Assembly: GCA_023229505.1 (NCBI GenBank)
Contig: JALNZD010000029.1
Location: 1 to 55,057, forward strand
Source of the DNA: Bacteroidales bacterium
GTDB lineage: Bacteria; Bacteroidota; Bacteroidia; Bacteroidales; JAGOPY01
Length of the DNA: 55,057 bases
Reading direction: 5' to 3'
Below, piece by piece: positions 19,907 to 27,179 of this stretch. Each line of letters begins with the position of its first letter. Position 1 is the first letter of the stretch. A program made the translations under genes and the position numbers. The notes under the pieces are model-generated. The model had not been told where the DNA came from. It was given only the letters and a program-made list of their open reading frames with translations, and ran no database searches.

Positions 19907-20089
19907 ATGATAACAAAGGAAAAGCTAATCCAGGTGATTAATAAAATGCCTGAAAGATTTAGCATAGATGATATTATTGAAGAGCTTGTCCTATTAAGCA
20001 AAATTGAACAAGGATTAGCCGATGTAGAAGCAGGAAGAGTGTATGCCGAAAAAGAAGTTGAGAAAAAGATGGAGAAATGGCTGAAATAA
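19907..20089 (+). CDS. Putative type II antitoxin
   Basis: A 60-residue acidic and basic-patched helical protein (MITKEKLIQVINKMPERF to EKKMEKWLK) directly upstream of, and overlapping by 13 nt, a ParE/RelE-like toxin gene. Size, order and overlap are those of a type II toxin-antitoxin module; the protein would neutralise the toxin and probably repress the operon. A longer frame begins 54 nt upstream at a TTG, but that region carries the promoter-like element, so ATG 19907 is chosen. No specific antitoxin fold could be recognised by eye. Confidence 0.75.
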   Translation: MITKEKLIQVINKMPERFSIDDIIEELVLLSKIEQGLADVEAGRVYAEKEVEKKMEKWLK

Positions 20090-20391
20090 TATGGACATAT
20101 AAAGCTTACGAAGATTACAAAAATATTATTGAATTTATAGCAAAAGATTCAGAGCATTTTGCCTCACTAATGGCAAAAAAGATTTGGCTGGAGATAAAAA
20201 GGATTGAGCACAGTCCAAAGGCAGCAAGAATGGTTCCTGAAGCTGGTTATGATCCTGAAATAAGGGAATTTATCTTAGGCCAATATCGAATTATCTTTCA
20301 ATTTAAAGAGAAAAAAGCCTTCCTTTTAACAATTCATCACAGTTCGAGAAATTTAAAGAAGAAATCGCTCCTGGCTCAGGTAATAAAATAA
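20077..20391 (+). CDS. RelE/ParE family toxin
   Basis: A 104-residue protein starting MAEIIWTYKAYEDYKNIIEF, with the family pattern: an N-terminal beta strand with W and A-x-x-D, two helices (ASLMAKKIWLEIKRI), then P..ARMVPE, IREFILGQYRIIFQF and a C-terminal strand LLTIHHSSRNL. The conserved R-x-YRIIF-type core is typical of ParE-like toxins that act on gyrase; RelE-type mRNA cleavage cannot be excluded. The start ATG lies inside the antitoxin gene, so translation is coupled. The pair sits immediately behind mfd and is followed by a copy of the mfd 3' end. Confidence 0.87.
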   Translation: MAEIIWTYKAYEDYKNIIEFIAKDSEHFASLMAKKIWLEIKRIEHSPKAARMVPEAGYDPEIREFILGQYRIIFQFKEKKAFLLTIHHSSRNLKKKSLLAQVIK

Positions 20392-20418
20392 TCTATTCCT
20401 ACAACCTACTGTCTGTAG

Positions 20419-20505
20419 GAAAACGAAACCCAGCTGTCGCTTACATTCCGGAATGATTGGAGTTTGGGGGATGCGTATAGGTTGCTGAAGGGGACGGGCG
20501 GCTAA
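20419..20505 (+). pseudogene. Diverged copy of the 3' end of mfd
   Basis: 87 bases ending in TAA translate as ENETQLSLTFRN, then DWSLGDAYRLLKGTGG. They align without a gap to the last 28 codons of mfd (19733-19819; ENETRLSLTFRN, then VRSVGDAIRLMRGMNG): 19 of 28 residues and 66 of 87 bases agree by my count. The similarity includes the stop codon and two bases beyond it. The rest of mfd is missing. The toxin-antitoxin pair lies between the intact gene end and this remnant. Confidence 0.88.
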
Positions 20506-20860
20506 AGAAGATTTAGCATGAGGTTTAGTGATTCATATCTGCCAAGATTTCCAATGAAAGGAGCCGGGTAATCTGTTTTAGTTACATAAAGAAATAAAAC
20601 GCCGGAATTTCCTTAACTTTACGTGAGTTATTTCAAAATAATGGATCTTTCATAAAATGCTACGCTTGATCGCCTATCTACCTGCCTGATAGTATGTGTC
20701 ATGGACTGCTTGGATGGCGGGTAGGAGATGGTTGTAGATAAGTATTTAAGCGATTGAGTTAATTCGAAATCTTATAAATTCTATAACTGGTTTCTTGAAA
20801 TTGTTAAGTGGATTATAAACAAGAACATTGGATATTAATAAACTTTTTCAATTTGAAATT
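20506..20860. other. Intergenic stretch with one arm of a direct repeat
   Basis: No convincing gene is seen. The stretch holds one copy (20606-20646) of a 41-bp repeat whose other copy follows the cold-shock gene at 26890-26930. Imperfectly self-complementary text around 20680-20730 (CTACCTGCC and GGCGGGTAG) could form a hairpin. The promoter for the downstream zinc-ribbon gene was not identified. Confidence 0.5.
20606..20646 (+). repeat. 41-bp direct repeat, left copy
   Basis: Begins AATTTCCTTAACTTTAC and ends CAAAATAATGGAT. It matches 26890-26930 at 37 of 41 positions in the same orientation, and similarity continues weakly beyond (ATAAAATGC against ATAAAACGC). The two copies bracket 6.2 kb of accessory genes. 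Confidence 0.8.
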
Positions 20861-21724
20861 ATGCCTATAAAAGGAAATATTCTTTATTGTCCGGATTGTA
20901 ATCATCTTCAATCTCAAATAAATCTAACTAATTGTGAATATTGCGGTTATGATTTAGGTGCACCCAATGTCAATATTGTAATGACTGAAATTGAATTAAA
21001 TGCACTTCAAAGGAGATATGACGATGCAAGAAATTACACTATTAAGCATGGGACGGAAGATGCACTAAATAGATTTGAAGATTACTTTAATACCAATGTC
21101 AAGGTAATTAAAAACATGTCTTTGCAAACGCTTTACAAATGGATTGTCCTAACAGGAGCATACAAATCCTATCAACGTGCAGTGGAGGAAGGGCTACGAG
21201 ATGTTGCTAATCTGTTTAACGACCGAAAACGTACTACTATTGACAGTTTATTTTACGGAACTTACGGTAGAGATATTAATTTTGCTGCTTTGACGTTAAA
21301 TGACAAAGGAATTGAATCTTATGGTAATTGTAGAGTTATATTCAATGAAGACTCAATAAAATCCCGTTCTTCTACACTAGAAGAGAATTCATTTAATTTC
21401 GTAAAAACTCATAAAATCAATTTTGAAACGTTAAATATTCCTGCTGGGTACCGCTCCACATGGCACGATAAATTTAAGCTTGCAGGCGCAAAACTTCATT
21501 CGAAATTAGCTTTAGGCAACCAAGAGGAAGATTTTAACGAAATGGTTCTTTCAAGTAAAGAAGATAAAGATACAGATGAATTTATTGAGGTGCATATTTA
21601 TAAGAAACTCACTAATTTAGCCGTCAAATCTATTTTTGTTCCTGCACCAAAAAATAATAGTAAAGATAAAATTTTTGTTAAAGCAATTGAGGAAAAATGT
21701 CCGGGTAAAGTAAACAGATTTTAA
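20861..21724 (+). CDS. Zinc-ribbon protein of unknown function, possible ADP-ribosyltransferase-like core
   Basis: 287 residues from the ATG at 20861 (an in-frame TTG lies 33 nt upstream). The protein opens with a zinc ribbon, CPDC at about 10-13 and CEYC at about 26-29 followed by GYDLG. Residues 45-130 are helical. A beta-rich part follows with FYGTYGRDINFAALTL, YGNCRVIF and RSSTLEENSF; the run of a Tyr-Gly strand, an arginine and a late Glu loosely recalls ADP-ribosyltransferase-type toxin domains (DUF3626/DarT-like), which I cannot confirm. It ends with a basic strand-rich tail. The downstream TPR gene starts 3 nt after its stop, so the two form one operon. Codon use is AT-rich compared with mfd, suggesting transfer. 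Confidence 0.6.
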   Translation: MPIKGNILYCPDCNHLQSQINLTNCEYCGYDLGAPNVNIVMTEIELNALQRRYDDARNYTIKHGTEDALNRFEDYFNTNVKVIKNMSLQTLYKWIVLTGAYKSYQRAVEEGLRDVANLFNDRKRTTIDSLFYGTYGRDINFAALTLNDKGIESYGNCRVIFNEDSIKSRSSTLEENSFNFVKTHKINFETLNIPAGYRSTWHDKFKLAGAKLHSKLALGNQEEDFNEMVLSSKEDKDTDEFIEVHIYKKLTNLAVKSIFVPAPKNNSKDKIFVKAIEEKCPGKVNRF

Positions 21725-21727
21725 AAT

Positions 21728-24166
21728 ATGATTACAGAAGCATATATAGCAGGAGCAGTCGAAAGAGCGATCTTTAAAAAAGAGGATGAATATTTTATTC
21801 TTGAGAGATCAGGTGATAATGGTTACCATTCTATGCCGATTAATCATTTCGACTTAAACAGTTTCACATTAGCTAAACCTGAGATCACCCATTATAACAA
21901 TATCGAATGGGAGACAGAACGCCTATATAGTGAACTAAACAACGATGCAGAAAAGCACAATGCTCTCAACATGTTCCTTATGGGAATGGATAAATCATTA
22001 AGCTATGATTTAAGGAGAGAAGCGATGGAAATGTTATTGGCGTGCCTTATATCAAAAAATGAAGTTAAAACTTTTCTTCGTAACAGGATTTTTGCAACAA
22101 AAGTCCCTGCTGAATTTGACGCTGATTCCGCATTTCAAATCGCTGAGAATATTGGTGATAAACTCCTTGCTAAATGGTATAAGGACCTATCTCATGCCAA
22201 TAAAATCATTATAGCCGTGCGGGATACATGGAAAAAAACTATTATTAATCAAGGAAATCAGACGGATTTAATTATAGAAGTACTCGATAAAGAATTCACT
22301 GATCGTGGAATTTTTTCCGATTTCGTTTTAGCACTACTTTATAACGACGACCAAACCATTGACAATGCAATTGTCATTCACGCTGATAAATTAAAAGAAT
22401 TAAAAATCGGGCAACCTGCGGTTTTCCTTGCAACTTTAAAACAAATGGTTTATAATGCTCTTTCTATAATACAGGAAGAAGTAGATAAAGTTAATTTGGA
22501 AGAAATAAAAAATGAAGACAAGAAGTATGACGCGGTAGGAAAGGAAAATTTTGTTGTAAGATTCAATACTTTAATAGATAATTTTAAAGGGAAAAGCAAA
22601 AGTATTAAGGAAGGGAAAAGAGGTAAAAGAATCAAAACCATTCTTCTATCAAGATTTTTCAAAGAAATTAATATAAATGAACAGGTTGCATGGATTAAAG
22701 AAAGAATCAATGAAAGAAACATCGAAAGTGCCGAAGATGCAATCCTTAAGTTAATCGAGCATCAGAATTTACATAGTGAACCAGAACATTTATGTAAGTC
22801 ATTAAGCGATATTGCTGATTGTTTTCAAAAGGCAAATCTGATTATAATGTCTGATTGTATTGCACAAAAAGCAATTGACTTATTCCCAGTAGATTCTGTT
22901 CCATATTGTATCATTGCAGAAAATTTTCGCGCTAAAGGACAATTAGAAGATGCTATAATAAAATATGAAGAGATCATTCGCGATTTTAAAAATGATGCAG
23001 TACCTCGAACTGGCAAAGCAGAGACCTTGCGGCAAATGGGAAGGCTGAAAGAAGCATTGACTGAATATGAAGAAACCATACGCGATTTTAAAGAAGAAGT
23101 ATATCCCCGAAATGGCAAAGCGGAAACCTTGCGGCAAATGGGAAGACTGGAAGAAGCATTGACTGAATATGAAGAAACCATTCGCGATTTTAAAAATGAT
23201 GTAGTACCTCGAAATGGCAAAGCGGAGACCTTGCGGCAAATTGGAAGGCTAGATGAAGCATTGAACGCATATGAAGAAACCATATGCGATTTTAAAGATG
23301 AAGTATATCCCCGAAATGGCAAAGCGGAGACCTTGCGGCAAATGGGAAGACTGGAAGAAGCAATGACTGCATACGAAGAAACCATTCGCGATTTTAAAGA
23401 AGAAGTATATCCTCGAACTGGCAAAGCGGAGACCTTGCGGCAAATGGGAAGACTGGAAGAAGCATTGACTGCTTATGAAGAAATCATTCGCGATTTTAAA
23501 AATGATGCGGTTCCTCGAACTGGGAAAGCGGAGACCTTGCGACAGATGGGAAGAATGGATGAAGCAAAAGCAATGTTCGATAAGATTATTAATGAATTTC
23601 CTTATGATTTTTTTGCAAAAATAGCACGAATTGTTTTGCTCATCCAAATAGGGAAAAATTTGAATGAATTAGAAAAGCAAATTCAGGTTCCCAATCCGCA
23701 ATCCAAAGAAGACTGGATTTTAAATCATGTTCATTGTATGTTATTAATTAAGCTAAATAAAATTGATGAAGCTATCAGTAAACTGGAACACGGGGTAGAA
23801 AACATTAAAGATATTGAACAACTTAACTATTACAACACGGCATTATCTTATGCGTATATTAAAAAAAGGAAGTTCAAGGATGCTGTTGCACAATTTAATA
23901 AAGAAATGCATCCTCGTCCTGTTTTTCAGGTTTTAGTAACACATGCTTATGCCGCTGATGGCAATCTGGAAGAGTCCAAAATGCATTATAATTCAATATG
24001 CAAATCACCAATTAAAAAAATTGAGGATACCTCTAAGTATCTTTCTGACCGTTATCATTTAGTTGATCAACATTTTTTTACATGTGAATCGAAAGAAGAT
24101 TTAGAAAAGAAAATTGAAGATTTAGAATTTGATTTGTTAACCGAACCTCTTTTAATAGCTGCATAA
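21728..24166 (+). CDS. TPR-repeat protein with six near-identical 34-residue repeats
   Basis: 812 residues. The N-terminal half (1-405) is mostly helical with no domain I recognise and a lysine-rich stretch near 290 (KGKSKSIKEGKRGKRIKTIL). Residues about 406-609 are six consecutive TPR units that are almost identical to each other, each close to LEEALTEYEETIRDFKEEVY then PRNGKAETLRQMGR. They are followed by a degenerate unit (MDEAKAMFDKIINEF) and further helical repeats to the end. TPR arrays bind partner proteins, and high repeat identity indicates recent expansion and a fast-evolving binding surface. It is coupled (3-nt gap) to the zinc-ribbon gene, which may be its effector. The start ATG 21728 is the first possible after that stop. 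Confidence 0.85.
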   Translation: MITEAYIAGAVERAIFKKEDEYFILERSGDNGYHSMPINHFDLNSFTLAKPEITHYNNIEWETERLYSELNNDAEKHNALNMFLMGMDKSLSYDLRREAMEMLLACLISKNEVKTFLRNRIFATKVPAEFDADSAFQIAENIGDKLLAKWYKDLSHANKIIIAVRDTWKKTIINQGNQTDLIIEVLDKEFTDRGIFSDFVLALLYNDDQTIDNAIVIHADKLKELKIGQPAVFLATLKQMVYNALSIIQEEVDKVNLEEIKNEDKKYDAVGKENFVVRFNTLIDNFKGKSKSIKEGKRGKRIKTILLSRFFKEININEQVAWIKERINERNIESAEDAILKLIEHQNLHSEPEHLCKSLSDIADCFQKANLIIMSDCIAQKAIDLFPVDSVPYCIIAENFRAKGQLEDAIIKYEEIIRDFKNDAVPRTGKAETLRQMGRLKEALTEYEETIRDFKEEVYPRNGKAETLRQMGRLEEALTEYEETIRDFKNDVVPRNGKAETLRQIGRLDEALNAYEETICDFKDEVYPRNGKAETLRQMGRLEEAMTAYEETIRDFKEEVYPRTGKAETLRQMGRLEEALTAYEEIIRDFKNDAVPRTGKAETLRQMGRMDEAKAMFDKIINEFPYDFFAKIARIVLLIQIGKNLNELEKQIQVPNPQSKEDWILNHVHCMLLIKLNKIDEAISKLEHGVENIKDIEQLNYYNTALSYAYIKKRKFKDAVAQFNKEMHPRPVFQVLVTHAYAADGNLEESKMHYNSICKSPIKKIEDTSKYLSDRYHLVDQHFFTCESKEDLEKKIEDLEFDLLTEPLLIAA
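22943..23554 (+). repeat. Six 102-bp tandem repeats in the TPR gene
   Basis: Six units of exactly 102 bp, in frame and without spacers, each encoding one 34-residue TPR. The blocks GCAAAGCGGAGACCTTGCGG and CGCGATTTTAAA recur nearly unchanged. Units differ mainly in a switch between a NDAVPR/NDVVPR and an EEVYPR/DEVYPR version, in the order A, B, A, B, B, A. Confidence 0.9.
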
Positions 24167-24557
24167 GGTTAACAAAACTAATCTTTTAACCAAATACGAC
24201 AAAGAACCATTGCCCATAACAACCAAGCATTCGTTCCATCCATTGTACAGCCTGTCTTGCCTTGACATGAAATAGTAAACCCCCTATTGCACAGCCTGCC
24301 CCGCTTTATAAGTGGAAGAACCGAAGGTAGTTATAACCGGTTCTTTGGGGATTGAGTTTTGTTTCTTTGGATACTGGAGTTAAGGCTGATTGCCTTTTAC
24401 CGTATGGAATGGATTTCCGGTTATGTTCCGGGTAATTTTTGGGGGAGCTTTCAAAGAAAGGCCATTAAACTTGAATGGGAGGACAATTAATTTTGGAATA
24501 TACACTGACGACAATAAAAATTTTTCCGTTTATCGTATCATTTACTTAAAACTTACG

Positions 24558-24565
24558 TATATTTG
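24558..24565 (+). promoter_or_regulatory. -7 element of a short transcription unit
   Basis: TATATTTG fits TAnnTTTG exactly. The predicted start of transcription near 24571 is only about 75 nt from the terminator hairpin at 24640. Confidence 0.5.
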
Positions 24566-24570
24566 CGCCA

Positions 24571-24679
24571 CATATTGTTACATAAAGACGGTTGCAGGTC
24601 TAACTGCAAGACAAAAAGATAAAACGAAGATTAGATAAAAAGAGCCGTCCTGATAAAGTTGACGGCTCTTATTTTTTTC
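24571..24679 (+). ncRNA. Candidate small RNA or terminated leader
   Basis: The stretch between an exact -7 element and a strong intrinsic terminator would give an RNA of roughly 105 nt. It contains GTTGCAGG-TCTAA-CTGCAAGAC, which can form a 5' hairpin (TTGCAG with CTGCAA), then an A-rich single-stranded stretch, then the terminator stem. It could be an independent small RNA, or a leader whose read-through would feed the DUF3825 gene 35 nt further on. No known RNA family was recognised. Confidence 0.4.
24640..24679 (+). terminator. Intrinsic terminator
   Basis: A 10-bp perfect stem, AAGAGCCGTC (24640-24649) with GACGGCTCTT (24661-24670), 11-nt loop, followed by ATTTTTTT. The A-run upstream means it could also work weakly on the opposite strand. 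Confidence 0.88.
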
Positions 24680-24713
24680 AACATATATAATTGAATTTTA
24701 AAAATAAATCAAT

Positions 24714-25502
24714 ATGGCTACCTTCAATTCTGAACTATTCAAGTTCGCGCTATTCCCAAATTATAACGACAGTATTCGGTTTTTAGCCGAAACACTTACA
24801 GACAGAGAAGAATGGGACTTCTCAGATTCTCAGACTAAATCCTATTCTATTCTCAAAAATTATCTTGAATTTACATTCAGGAAATTGCAGCAGGAAAAAA
24901 AAGTTGTTTTCACACAAGATAACAATTTTGCTTGCTTCAACACTGGACTCATTACAAACAATCTTGAGGATATTTTTGCTTTTTTCGAAAAATACAAAAA
25001 TCCAAGACCAGGATTTAATACCCCATATTGTTTCAAAGCGTTTTTAAAAAAGAGTGATAACAATGTTTTGAGGCACTTTTCTCATAACCTGCCAGACATT
25101 GCAAACTTTTTCGAAAAGCCAGAACTGTTAATATTCAACCCTAAATGTGAGCTAATTCCCGATATAGACCATATAATCAAAGACAACATTGACCGTTTTC
25201 CTTCCCATCTGCAAAAAGCCGACGATGCAGAATTACGCAGACAGGTGACTGGGGCAATTGAGGATGTAAAAAAAAGAGTTAGAACAAATTATCAAATTGC
25301 TGTTTCTCAATACTATGATGGCAAAATTCAACTTCTTCTTCCTTTATGCCTAACTTCAGGTTCTCCAAATCCCGACTTAGCGTTAGTAGTTCATAGGTTA
25401 AATGACAAGACCTATACTGCCCGTACCTGCCTGACGTTGAAAATGGCATACAATAATGCACGGCTTATTGTGAAACCACAAAGTAATTGGCTAAAACCAT
25501 AA
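24714..25502 (+). CDS. DUF3825 domain-containing protein
   Basis: 262 residues, ATG start 35 nt after a terminator. The whole length fits the DUF3825 family: ACFNTGLITNNLEDIFAFFE near 75-95, IPDIDHIIKDNIDRFP near 150-165, YYDGKIQLLLPLCL near 198-211, LALVVHR, and the closing MAYNNARLIVKPQSNWL. The biochemical function is unknown; DUF3825 occurs with OST-HTH/LOTUS RNA-binding domains in some proteins, so an RNA-linked role has been suggested. Here it stands alone, with no LOTUS domain. Within the accessory region it is followed by two very small genes and a cold-shock protein. Confidence 0.85.
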   Translation: MATFNSELFKFALFPNYNDSIRFLAETLTDREEWDFSDSQTKSYSILKNYLEFTFRKLQQEKKVVFTQDNNFACFNTGLITNNLEDIFAFFEKYKNPRPGFNTPYCFKAFLKKSDNNVLRHFSHNLPDIANFFEKPELLIFNPKCELIPDIDHIIKDNIDRFPSHLQKADDAELRRQVTGAIEDVKKRVRTNYQIAVSQYYDGKIQLLLPLCLTSGSPNPDLALVVHRLNDKTYTARTCLTLKMAYNNARLIVKPQSNWLKP

Positions 25503-25719
25503 GTATAAGAGAAACGACACACAATAAGTTAAGCCTTCGATTTGCGCCAGCCTGATCCCCTCTTTTTTATCGGACTAACCGAAAGTAGCTAAGCTTGGAC
25601 ATTAACCTAGTCATGATGTCCAAGTTGAAGATGGCTTAACTACAATTAAAAGAAACTTGAGTTTCATTATAAAAGGCTTCACCTGTTATTAACCCGATTC
25701 AAATTCTTATAAAACGTAT

Positions 25720-25727
25720 TACCTTTG
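25720..25727 (+). promoter_or_regulatory. -7 element of the small secreted protein gene
   Basis: TACCTTTG matches TAnnTTTG exactly and ends only 4 nt before the GTG at 25732. The transcript would begin at or within the start codon, so the mRNA is leaderless if that start is right. Confidence 0.5.
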
Positions 25728-25731
25728 CATC

Positions 25732-26106
25732 GTGAGAAAGATCTTAAAATTATCCGGGCTGTTTCATGTGTTGGTTCTGTATAGCTTCATAATGAGTTTA
25801 TACAGCACCAGTATTTTAACTTCAAATGCGACCTTCTATAAAGATCCTCTAACTGAAGATGAAAGCTACTTTTTATTATTTTCTGCTAACTTGTACAGTC
25901 CTGCAGTTAATACAAAAAATATAAATGGTTTTCCTGACCTTCCTTATTCAATTCTTAAAAATTATCTGAATAAATTTTCAGCTTGTTTTAAGGAGGTGGA
26001 ATTATTCCATGAAATTACTTTTTCAAAATACATTTTCTACACTGGCAATATTATAGTCCGGTTTCAGCAAACTGACATTATATATCCTTTCCATTACTTC
26101 TGGTAA
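25732..26106 (+). CDS. Small secreted or membrane-anchored hypothetical protein
   Basis: 124 residues from a GTG. The N-terminus MRKILKLSGLFHVLVLYSFI is a signal peptide or anchor. The mature part is aromatic-rich, ends IIVRFQQTDIIYPFHYFW and has no enzyme motif. I recall short Bacteroidota hypotheticals with a similar PFHYFW ending, but cannot name a family. An alternative start is the ATG at 25792. A tiny single-pass membrane ORF follows at 26237, an order seen again at 40.6-39.9 kb. Confidence 0.6.
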   Translation: MRKILKLSGLFHVLVLYSFIMSLYSTSILTSNATFYKDPLTEDESYFLLFSANLYSPAVNTKNINGFPDLPYSILKNYLNKFSACFKEVELFHEITFSKYIFYTGNIIVRFQQTDIIYPFHYFW

Positions 26107-26236
26107 TCCATATTTTTCTCAGGACGCTTTGCTCCTGAAGCAAAGCAATTTCATTTATGTCGACAAAGGACTTAGCTGACAATTCATTGCTATATCTTGT
26201 CGTATTTGATGTCTTACAATAAAAACAAACAGAAAA

Positions 26237-26326
26237 ATGGATTTAGGAGTAATAATAATCGGAGTAATAATCTTGCTCATATTCATAGTTCCGGTATTCT
26301 TATTAAACAGGAAAAAATATAAATAG
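26237..26326 (+). CDS. 29-residue single-pass membrane protein
   Basis: ATG to TAG, 29 codons. The peptide is MDLGVIIIGVIILLIFIVPV followed by FLLNRKKYK: one continuous hydrophobic helix and a basic end, which would place the C-terminus in the cytoplasm. It lies 130 nt after the small secreted protein gene. Tiny single-helix proteins often act as membrane regulators; nothing here tells the target. Confidence 0.45.
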   Translation: MDLGVIIIGVIILLIFIVPVFLLNRKKYK

Positions 26327-26347
26327 TAAAAAATAATTTATAACTGA

Positions 26348-26395
26348 CCGCATCCCCTTTGAACTTATGATACAACCTCTAATAAGGGGGTGCGG
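26348..26395 (+). terminator. Hairpin after the tiny membrane ORF (possible terminator)
   Basis: A 12-bp stem, CCGCATCCCCTT (26348-26359) with AAGGGGGTGCGG (26384-26395), one G-U pair, 24-nt loop. It lacks a strong T-run (TTGGATTATT follows), so termination is uncertain. It separates the tiny ORF from the cold-shock gene promoter. Confidence 0.45.
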
Positions 26396-26409
26396 TTGGA
26401 TTATTATCG

Positions 26410-26417
26410 TATCTTTG
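26410..26417 (+). promoter_or_regulatory. -7 element of the cold-shock domain gene
   Basis: TATCTTTG matches TAnnTTTG exactly, 24 nt before the ATG at 26442. Confidence 0.6.
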
Positions 26418-26441
26418 ACATAAATTTAAATCAAACCTTGA

Positions 26442-26888
26442 ATGGCGAAATCGCAAGTTACTTTTAACAAACAGGAAAAAGAGAAAAAACGTTTAAAGAA
26501 ACGACTGGAGAAGCAACAAAAAAAAGAAGAACGTAAGTCAAACTCACTAGGCGGTGGATTTGAAAGCATGATTGCTTACGTCGATGAAAATGGAAACATC
26601 ACCGATACATCACCAGATCCGGCGAAGAAAACGAAGGTCATTGCAGATAATATAGAAGTCAGCGTCCCCAAAAGGGAAAAGGAGGAAGCTGTGACAGTAC
26701 GGACGGGCAGAGTTGAATTTTTCGATGATAAAAAAGGCTTTGGTTTCATTAAAGAACCCGAGACCCAGGAGAAATATTTTTTTCACATCAGCGGTTTGCT
26801 GGATGAAGTTAATGAAAACGATGCAGTTACTTTTGAGCTCGAGCGGGGTTTTAAAGGGATGAATGCCATCCGTGTGAAGAAGGTGTAG
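26442..26888 (+). CDS. Cold-shock domain protein with a basic N-terminal extension
   Basis: 148 residues. The C-terminal half (about 86-148) is a cold-shock domain: TGRVEFFDDKKGFGFIKE contains RNP1 and KYFFHISGL contains RNP2, followed by VTFELERGFKGMNAIRVKKV. The N-terminal part is a lysine- and glutamate-rich helix (EKEKKRLKKRLEKQQKKEER) and a linker, probably adding nucleic-acid binding. It should bind single-stranded RNA or DNA in the cytosol and act as an RNA chaperone. It has its own promoter. The right copy of a 41-bp direct repeat begins one base after its stop codon. Confidence 0.93.
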   Translation: MAKSQVTFNKQEKEKKRLKKRLEKQQKKEERKSNSLGGGFESMIAYVDENGNITDTSPDPAKKTKVIADNIEVSVPKREKEEAVTVRTGRVEFFDDKKGFGFIKEPETQEKYFFHISGLLDEVNENDAVTFELERGFKGMNAIRVKKV

Positions 26889-26889
26889 A

Positions 26890-26930
26890 AATTTCCTTAA
26901 ATTTACCTGAGCTATTTCAAAATAATTGAT
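26890..26930 (+). repeat. 41-bp direct repeat, right copy
   Basis: Begins AATTTCCTTAAATTTAC and ends CAAAATAATTGAT; 37 of 41 bases agree with 20606-20646. It starts directly after the stop of the cold-shock gene. Confidence 0.8.
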
Positions 26931-27143
26931 ATTCAATAAAACGCCCCGCCATCGCAAATCTGCATAACGTTAGCTACCTTAGCTTGAAATTTAATGAACA
27001 ATTTATAAGAGAATCAGGATTTTTGCAAACTGGAATCCCACCCCCCCGGACATCAATTCTCCACCCTAATTTATACGAATTTTAAATTGATGTTATCAAC
27101 TCTGATGCAGAGTATTTCTTCCTGAAAAATCATGAAGGAATAT

Positions 27144-27151
27144 TACATTTG
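27144..27151 (+). promoter_or_regulatory. -7 element upstream of the lamin-tail protein gene
   Basis: TACATTTG matches TAnnTTTG exactly, 28 nt before the ATG at 27180. Because it lies inside the longer reading frame (ATG at 27132), it argues for the later start. Confidence 0.6.
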
Positions 27152-27179
27152 TCAAATTAGAAATATTAAAAACGATACC

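Larger units (their letters stand above)
24167..24713. other. Gene-poor stretch with a candidate small RNA at its end
   Basis: No convincing protein gene. A short repeat, ATTGTACAGCCTGTC (about 24242) and ATTGCACAGCCTGCC (about 24289), recurs 47 nt apart. The right end holds a promoter element, about 75 nt of transcribable sequence and a terminator, listed separately. Confidence 0.5.

Noticed and set aside
20828..20860. TTG start for the zinc-ribbon gene
   Set aside because: Kept only as an alternative; the ATG at 20861 begins right before the zinc ribbon.
22943..23554. Regular repeats that could be read as a CRISPR array
   Set aside because: The repeats are 102 bp, contiguous, in frame and code for TPR units; there are no unique spacers.
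24390..24638. Open reading frame of 82 codons
   Set aside because: It runs through the promoter and up to the terminator, has low-complexity and unusual residues, and shows no family resemblance.
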